64,000 bases of DNA from a bacterium (GTDB taxonomy: Bacteria; Joyebacterota; Joyebacteria; Joyebacterales; Joyebacteraceae): assembly GCA_029990205.1 (NCBI GenBank), contig JAPEKQ010000008.1, positions 35,448 through 99,447 on the forward strand. The letters run 5' to 3'. Of the stretch, positions 59,090 through 64,000 are shown in pieces (the stretch's first letter is position 1; each line of letters begins with the position of its first letter). The translations under genes and the position numbers were made by a program. The notes below the pieces were generated by a model, which worked only from the letters and a program-made list of their open reading frames with translations, ran no database searches and had not been told where the DNA came from.

Positions 59090-60502
59090 TCAATCGTGTC
59101 GGAGCGCGGTCACCGGGTCGACCCGGGCCGCGCGGGCCGCGGGGTAGATGCCGGCGAGAAGGCTCACCACGACCGCGAACGCGACTGCCCCGAGGATGAG
59201 CCAGAGAGGCATGTGGAAGAGGTCGGTCGGCTCCACGCCGTATGGGCGGATGTAGGCGTTCGCGATGACATTGGCGAGTCTCGTGACGAGCCAGCCGAGC
59301 ACGAGACCGAGGATGCCGCCCATGAGCCCGATCGCGGCGGCCTCCACGAAGAAGATCCGGCGAATGTCCCACTCGCCGCCGCCGATGGCCTTCATCACTC
59401 CGATCTCGCGCGTTCGCTCGAGAATGGACGTGACCATCGTGTTCGCGATACCCAGCCCCGCAACCAGAAGCGCGATCGTCCCGACCGCGCCGAGCAGCGC
59501 GTCCATCACAACGAAGGCGTTCCGGACATCCTCGAGGTGGTCGGCGATCGTGACCGTTGAGAGCCCCAACGCCTCGATCTCCTCCTGCGCCGCGTCGAGG
59601 TCCTGCATCGAACCGACGCGAACGCTGACCGACGTGTACCCCGAGTCCTCTCCGCCTCCCCCGATGAGATCCCACACGCTCGAGATCGCGAGGCGCGGGA
59701 TCCGCTCGGCCGTCTCCGGCGGGACGATGGCACGCCCGCCCAGACCGAGACTCGTGAATCCACCCGACCGCTCGAGGATGCCGACGATCGTGAGCTCCGT
59801 GACCTCCTCGCGGACGGGCAGGTCGCCCGAAGGGATCTCGAACCTCGCGACCGACTGCATCAGCGCGGCCGCGTCGACGACCGACGTCGAAAGCGTGAGC
59901 TTCCGTCCGAGCACCTCGTCCGAGTGAAGCATCCGGTAGATGACCGTCGTGTCCTCGCGCGCGCGGCCCGCCGGTTCCGGAACATCCGTCAGACGGATGC
60001 CCAGGTCCTCGAGGAGCCGCTGGCTCACGACGATCGAGAGTTCGTCGTCCGACTCGAAGAACCGTCCGTAGGGCAGCTCGGAGAACGGTTTGAACTCGCT
60101 GATCGCCGCGGGGAGCGCCCGAACGGTCGTCTGGGATGCGCCGTCGTCGAGCGCGAGTCTCGCGGGGAACGTCACCTCGGGGTAGACGAGCTTCACGCCC
60201 GGGATGGCCTCGAGAGCCCGGATGGTCTCGTCATCGAGCGTCACGACGCCCTCCTCCATCGCCTGCATTCCCGACGCGACCGGGTCGGACATGTCGATGT
60301 CACCCGGCAGCACCTGGATGAGCGTGAAGAGCTCGAGCTGACGAAACTCGCTCGCGACGTTGTGCTGGATGCCGCTGCCGAAGCTGACCATCGAGACGAG
60401 CGCGCCGATCCCGATGATGACGCCGAGCGTCGTCAGCACCGTGCGGAGCCGGGTGCGCCACAGGTTCTCGAGAGCCAGTCTTCCGACGTCGCCGAATCTC
60501 AT
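59090..60502 (-). CDS. ABC transporter permease, MacB/FtsX type
   Basis: 470 residues. TM1 is LRTVLTTLGVIIGIGALVSM, then a large periplasmic MacB-like domain (about 50-330). Three C-terminal helices follow: GTIALLVAGLGIANTMVTSI, FFVEAAAIGLMGGILGLVLG and LWLILGAVAFAVVVSLLAGI. The end YPAARAARVDPVTALRHD is the classic FtsX/MacB C-terminus. It works with the ATPase at 60499-61194, probably as a mechanotransmitting export or envelope-stress complex. No MacA-type adaptor is seen. The start overlaps the ATPase stop (ATGA). Confidence 0.93.
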   Translation of the reverse strand: MRFGDVGRLALENLWRTRLRTVLTTLGVIIGIGALVSMVSFGSGIQHNVASEFRQLELFTLIQVLPGDIDMSDPVASGMQAMEEGVVTLDDETIRALEAIPGVKLVYPEVTFPARLALDDGASQTTVRALPAAISEFKPFSELPYGRFFESDDELSIVVSQRLLEDLGIRLTDVPEPAGRAREDTTVIYRMLHSDEVLGRKLTLSTSVVDAAALMQSVARFEIPSGDLPVREEVTELTIVGILERSGGFTSLGLGGRAIVPPETAERIPRLAISSVWDLIGGGGEDSGYTSVSVRVGSMQDLDAAQEEIEALGLSTVTIADHLEDVRNAFVVMDALLGAVGTIALLVAGLGIANTMVTSILERTREIGVMKAIGGGEWDIRRIFFVEAAAIGLMGGILGLVLGWLVTRLANVIANAYIRPYGVEPTDLFHMPLWLILGAVAFAVVVSLLAGIYPAARAARVDPVTALRHD

Positions 60503-61194
60503 GAGCGCACCACCTCTTCATCGACGACCCGCCCGTCGAGCAGCGTGAGCACGCGGTTCGACACCTCCCGAGCCCCCTCGTGGTCGTGCGTGACCATCAG
60601 CACGGTGAGACCGTGGTCCCGGTTCAGTTCGCGAAGAAGCGCGATGATCTCTGCTGAGGTCGCGCTGTCGAGATTCCCGGTCGGCTCGTCGGCCAGCAGG
60701 ATCGCGGGGTCGTTAGCGAGCGCCCGCGCGACCGCCACACGCTGCGCCTCGCCGCCGGAGAGCTCTCCCGGACGGTGGTCTACCCGTTCGGCGAGTCCGA
60801 CGGACGTCAGAAGGCTCGTCGCACGCTCGCGGCGCTTCGCTCGCGGGAACTCCCCGAACGCGAGCGCGAGGGTGACGTTCTCGAGCGCGGTCCGCGTCGT
60901 GATGAGATTGAACGACTGGAACACCATCCCGACCGTGCGGCGCCGGTGGAGCGCGAGCGCCTTCGGGTGCGCCGAGGCGACCTCGTGCCCGTCGACGGTG
61001 ATGCTCCCGCCGTCGGGCGTATCCAGACCTCCGATGAGATTCAGGAGCGTCGACTTGCCGGAGCCGGACCGGCCGACGATCGAGACGAACTCGCCGGGCG
61101 CGACGGCAATGTCCACGCCGTCGAGCACACGGATCTCGGTCGTGCCGCGGTGATAGGTCTTGGTGAGGCTGCGCGTCTCGAGGATGTGTTCCAG
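60499..61194 (-). CDS. ABC transporter ATPase, MacB/LolD type, probable CTG start
   Basis: About 231 residues. Walker A is VGRSGSGKSTLLNLIGG, signature ELSGGEAQRVAVARAL, Walker B ILLADEPTGNLDSAT, and switch His LMVTHDHEGA. The N-terminus LEHILETRSLTKTYHRGTTE aligns with the usual MIELRDLTKTY only if translation starts at the CTG at 61194, which has CGGGAG six bases upstream. The next in-frame canonical start, GTG at 61230, adds 12 Arg-rich residues without a ribosome site. The gene drives the FtsX-type permease. Confidence 0.9.
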   Translation of the reverse strand: MEHILETRSLTKTYHRGTTEIRVLDGVDIAVAPGEFVSIVGRSGSGKSTLLNLIGGLDTPDGGSITVDGHEVASAHPKALALHRRRTVGMVFQSFNLITTRTALENVTLALAFGEFPRAKRRERATSLLTSVGLAERVDHRPGELSGGEAQRVAVARALANDPAILLADEPTGNLDSATSAEIIALLRELNRDHGLTVLMVTHDHEGAREVSNRVLTLLDGRVVDEEVVRS

Positions 61195-61261
61195 AGGATG
61201 CTCCCGGCGAACGCGTGCCCGCGAGGACACGCTGCGTCGCGCTACTGTCTGCAGTCGAGCG

Positions 61262-61269
61262 ATGATACC
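61262..61269 (-). promoter_or_regulatory. Extended -10 promoter for the ABC transporter pair
   Basis: Minus-strand TGGTATCAT: extended TG, then TATCAT (five of six). The -35 is poor. Predicted start near 61255, about 61 nt before the CTG start. Confidence 0.5.
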
Positions 61270-61420
61270 ACACAAGGCGACGCGGGAGAACGGCCGGAGC
61301 CGTTTCCCGCGTCCCGCACGCCCCCGTGAGGAGAGACTCCCGGCGGCGCGTCGGTCATCCGTACCCATGCCGGATCTTCGGAAGGCATGTTGCCGCCCCC
61401 CGGACGTCCGGACTTCCCGG

Positions 61421-63751
61421 CTATTTGAGCAGCACGGCCTTCCCCCCGTGACAGACACCTGCTGCCTCAAGCCGGTACAGATAGACGCCGGACGGAAGCG
61501 CTCGACCGCGGTCGTCGCGCCCGTCCCATGTCACAGCGCTCTCGCCCGCCGGCGCGTCGCCGTCACAGAGTGTTCGGACCAGTCGCCCGCGGACGTCGTA
61601 CACCCGAAGCCTGGCGTGTGCGGCAGCCGGGAGCAAGAACGCGATGCGTGTCATCGGATTGAACGGATTCGGCGTGTTCGGTCTCAGCTGCACGCCCGAG
61701 CCGGCCACAACGTCATCGGAGACCCCGGTCGGGTAGTGGATCACGCCCTGCCCCCAGACCGCGGACTCGACCGCCGCATCATGTCCGCTTGTGGAACCGT
61801 CAGTGAGCCACGTACCGTTCCCCTCGTCCATCGACCAGACGGCGGCAAGCCCGGGCTCGCTTCCGGTCAGATTCGAGAGCATCCCGTCCGTGATGTCACC
61901 GGCGCCACGCGCAACGGACCAGACCCGCACCTCGTCGATCTCCCCCTCGAACGACCACTTGTGATCGAGGGAGTTCCCGATGTGGAGGTCGCTCGCCGCG
62001 TTGTCCGCGAGCGCGCCGGACGGTGACGCGGAGTGCGCTACGGTCACCTCGACACCGTCGACCCACATTCGTGTTGTCGATGCCGTTGCATCGTAGGCGA
62101 CCGCCACGTGCTGCCAGACATCAAGCGAGATGGCGTCGACCGGCGCGCACGAGAAGCTCGTTGTTGCATCGGCGTGCGCCATCTTGAGACACACGCTGTG
62201 GTTGTTCTGAACGAAGTGCTCACCGATGAGGTAGAGCGCGAACTGCTCCTTGTGAACGATCCCGCCCTGGCCCCACGCGCCGAACGGATAGGTCCCCCAT
62301 CCACTCGGGCGGACCCACGCCTCAAGTGTGAGATCTCCGGTGAGATTCAGCTCCGCGGCCGCCGGACAGGTCACGCGCGTGCTGTCTCCGTCAAAGGCGA
62401 GACACGCGCTCTGGTCGTACGCGTTCACACAGGAAGGGCGAGTCCTCTCGCCGCTCCACTCGGTCGTCGCGACCCTCATCGATGCGCCCTGGACACCAGG
62501 CGTGTCGTAGACCCAGACCGGCGCGCTTCCGGTGAGATCGGTCAGACCGTCGCCGTCGAAGTCCCACTCGATGAGCGTCACCGTGCCATCGAGATCGATC
62601 GTCTCATTGAACGTCACTGCGTACGGCGCCACTCCGGTGACCGGCGCGCAGTTGAAATCCATCGTCAGCCGCTCATTCTCATACCAGCGGATGTTCGGCT
62701 CATCCCATGCGGTGCAGAGGATGTCCATGTCGCCATCGTTGTCCATGTCACCGACGTGCGCGCAGTCCACGTGTGGATACGTACCGTCCGCGAGCCCGGT
62801 CTCCGCGAACGACATGGAACCGTCGTTCTCCCACCAGCTCACATCGTTCGTCGTCCATGCGGCGCCACAGAGATCAAGGTCACCGTCGTCATCGAAATCG
62901 GCCCAGTCGACAACGAGCCCACCGTTCGAATCGGTCGGGAAGTCGTGCATCGTAAAGGAACCGAAGCCGTCGTTCTCCCACCAGCCGAACCGGCAGGGAT
63001 TGAACGAGGCGAACGCGATGTCGATATCGTTGTCGGAGTCGAGGTCGACGGAGCGAACCCAGTGCGCCGAGTCAAGCGGAAGGACATGCGGGGTGAAATT
63101 CTCGGAACCGTCGTTCTCGAACCACCTCGCTCCCGCGTTCCAGTCGTTCGCCAGCAGATCGATGTCGTCGTCGCCGTCGAAGTCGGCGAAGTCGACACAC
63201 TGAGTAACGATGCCGGGAACGAGGTTGGTGCCCGCGAAGCCCATCGAGCCGTCGTTGATCCACAGCGTGTTGCCGCCGGTCGTGCCAGCGCTCCACACAT
63301 CAAGATCGCCGTCCTCGTCGACATCGACGGCACGACCCATGTGCGCCTCTCCAAGCGCGCCGATCGTGTGACGCGTGAACGACTCATCCCCGTCGTTCTC
63401 ATACCAGCAGACAGCGTTGCTGTCGCGCATGCCGGCAACGATGTCGATGTCACCATCGAGATCGAGGTCGCTGATAGTGAGGTAATAGGGAGTCCCTGCG
63501 GAGTCGTCGACAGAACGGATGTCGAGGAAGGCCTGGTCACCGTGATTGCAGATCCAGATGATCTCGTCGGTCGTCCAGTCGCAGGTCAGGATGTCGGTCC
63601 GGCCGTCCTGGTCGAGGTCAACCGGAACAACGCATCTCGGGTCGCCAAGCATGTGTGGTAGCTGGTGCTCGACGAATGTCGTCGTGCCGCCCGCCAAGCC
63701 GGCGAGAGCGATCAGAATGGCCATCATGAGGATGGTCGTGCGTGTGCGCAT
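61421..63751 (-). CDS. Secreted FG-GAP/VCBS, PKD and LamG protein with PNPFNP-type C-terminal domain
   Basis: 776 residues. A signal peptide (about 1-22) precedes seven or more FG-GAP/VCBS-type repeats with calcium-loop-like D-x-D-x-D-G segments (DLDQDGRTDILT, DLDLDGDIDIVAG, DVDEDGDLDVW and so on, about 40-400). A PKD-like domain follows (about 405-480, IEWDFDGDGLTDLTG), then a LamG/concanavalin-like domain (about 500-690, VWQHVAVAYDA and EIDEVRVWSVARG). The C-terminal Ig domain is RPNTPNPFNPMTRIAFLLPA to GVYLYRLEAAG. It is probably a large calcium-stabilised surface or secreted adhesin. The ATG at 63751 has GGGGGACAG upstream. Confidence 0.9.
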   Translation of the reverse strand: MRTRTTILMMAILIALAGLAGGTTTFVEHQLPHMLGDPRCVVPVDLDQDGRTDILTCDWTTDEIIWICNHGDQAFLDIRSVDDSAGTPYYLTISDLDLDGDIDIVAGMRDSNAVCWYENDGDESFTRHTIGALGEAHMGRAVDVDEDGDLDVWSAGTTGGNTLWINDGSMGFAGTNLVPGIVTQCVDFADFDGDDDIDLLANDWNAGARWFENDGSENFTPHVLPLDSAHWVRSVDLDSDNDIDIAFASFNPCRFGWWENDGFGSFTMHDFPTDSNGGLVVDWADFDDDGDLDLCGAAWTTNDVSWWENDGSMSFAETGLADGTYPHVDCAHVGDMDNDGDMDILCTAWDEPNIRWYENERLTMDFNCAPVTGVAPYAVTFNETIDLDGTVTLIEWDFDGDGLTDLTGSAPVWVYDTPGVQGASMRVATTEWSGERTRPSCVNAYDQSACLAFDGDSTRVTCPAAAELNLTGDLTLEAWVRPSGWGTYPFGAWGQGGIVHKEQFALYLIGEHFVQNNHSVCLKMAHADATTSFSCAPVDAISLDVWQHVAVAYDATASTTRMWVDGVEVTVAHSASPSGALADNAASDLHIGNSLDHKWSFEGEIDEVRVWSVARGAGDITDGMLSNLTGSEPGLAAVWSMDEGNGTWLTDGSTSGHDAAVESAVWGQGVIHYPTGVSDDVVAGSGVQLRPNTPNPFNPMTRIAFLLPAAAHARLRVYDVRGRLVRTLCDGDAPAGESAVTWDGRDDRGRALPSGVYLYRLEAAGVCHGGKAVLLK

Positions 63752-63828
63752 CGTCTGTCCCCCCGGGGCGTGTCCGGTGTTCTGCCCTTTTCTACCCAGC
63801 GCCGGGGCGATGCGGCACCGTGCCTGTA

Positions 63829-63969
63829 CTACTGGTCCGTCCCGCCGTCCTCGCTCTTCTTGCCGGTGACGACGAACGTCGCAACCGCGATCCCGCCGAA
63901 CAGGATCGGGAAGAGCCCCTCGATGACCTGCCCCCAGTAGTTGTACCACTCCCTATGGACAGAGTGCAG
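63829..63969 (-). CDS. Possible small membrane protein or gene remnant near the right edge
   Basis: An open frame of up to 53 codons (stop TGA at 63988-63990) reads REWYNYWGQVIEGLFPILFG then GIAVATFVVTGKKSEDGGTDQ and TAG at 63829. It has one likely transmembrane helix and a charged tail, with high GC at third positions. No ATG, GTG or TTG is present; CTG at 63969 is the only plausible start. It could be a real micro-protein, the end of a frameshifted gene, or chance. Confidence 0.3.
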   Translation of the reverse strand: MHSVHREWYNYWGQVIEGLFPILFGGIAVATFVVTGKKSEDGGTDQ

Positions 63970-64000
63970 CTGTAGATGGTCTCGGCATCACCGCCTCCGG

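Overview
High-GC bacterial chromosome, coding on the minus strand except two plus-strand genes (33509-34921 and 40676-43150). No tRNA, rRNA, CRISPR array, insertion sequence or phage block was recognised. The two secreted proteins ending in a PNPFNP-type Ig-like C-terminal domain, the tricorn-type protease and a fused ispDF suggest an uncultivated, heterotrophic, Gram-negative-type lineage near the FCB group (for example Eisenbacteria, Krumholzibacteriota or Latescibacteria). That placement is inference, not proof. Wza/Wzc-like export proteins and an MlaEFD transporter point to an outer membrane.

Layout. (1) 1-19050: a surface polysaccharide operon read leftwards from a 490-bp leader: Wza-like exporter, Wzc-like tyrosine kinase, WecB epimerase, polyprenol-P-sugar synthase, SMR-type carrier, GT-C transferase, Wzy/WaaL-like protein, secreted heparinase-like lyase, GT4 enzymes, CapK-like ligase, a double GT4 fusion and a deacetylase. 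Many junctions are ATGA or TGATG overlaps. (2) 19541-33269: a 14-gene housekeeping run, yicC-remA-gmk-rpoZ-coaBC-udg-dnaB-mlaE-mlaF-mlaD-radA-ispDF-gltX-ddl, with a good promoter at 33305-33333. (3) 33509-40371: an NFACT (RqcH-like) gene, an Asp/Glu racemase, a frameshifted asparagine-synthase-like gene lacking the glutaminase cysteine, a methyltransferase, and a redox cassette (ferredoxin:thioredoxin-reductase catalytic subunit fused to rubredoxin, glutaredoxin, small membrane protein, DUF3052-like protein). (4) 40532-43230: a monocistronic secreted papain-like protease with a near-ideal promoter and terminator. (5) 43264-55305: alpha-mannoside use (two GH38-type enzymes, GH130 phosphorylase, sodium symporter, CBM9-like protein) with small accessory genes. 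(6) 55585-64000: tricorn-like protease, a cysteine-rich micro-ORF, a MacB/FtsX-type ABC transporter and a secreted FG-GAP/LamG protein.

Most unusual: the FTR-rubredoxin fusion with Tyr in place of the catalytic His beside a glutaredoxin; the NFACT protein without the Asp-Arg motif; two genes that seem to start at CTG; the asparagine-synthase-like/methyltransferase/racemase trio; and the three-part polyprenol-sugar module inside the polysaccharide operon.
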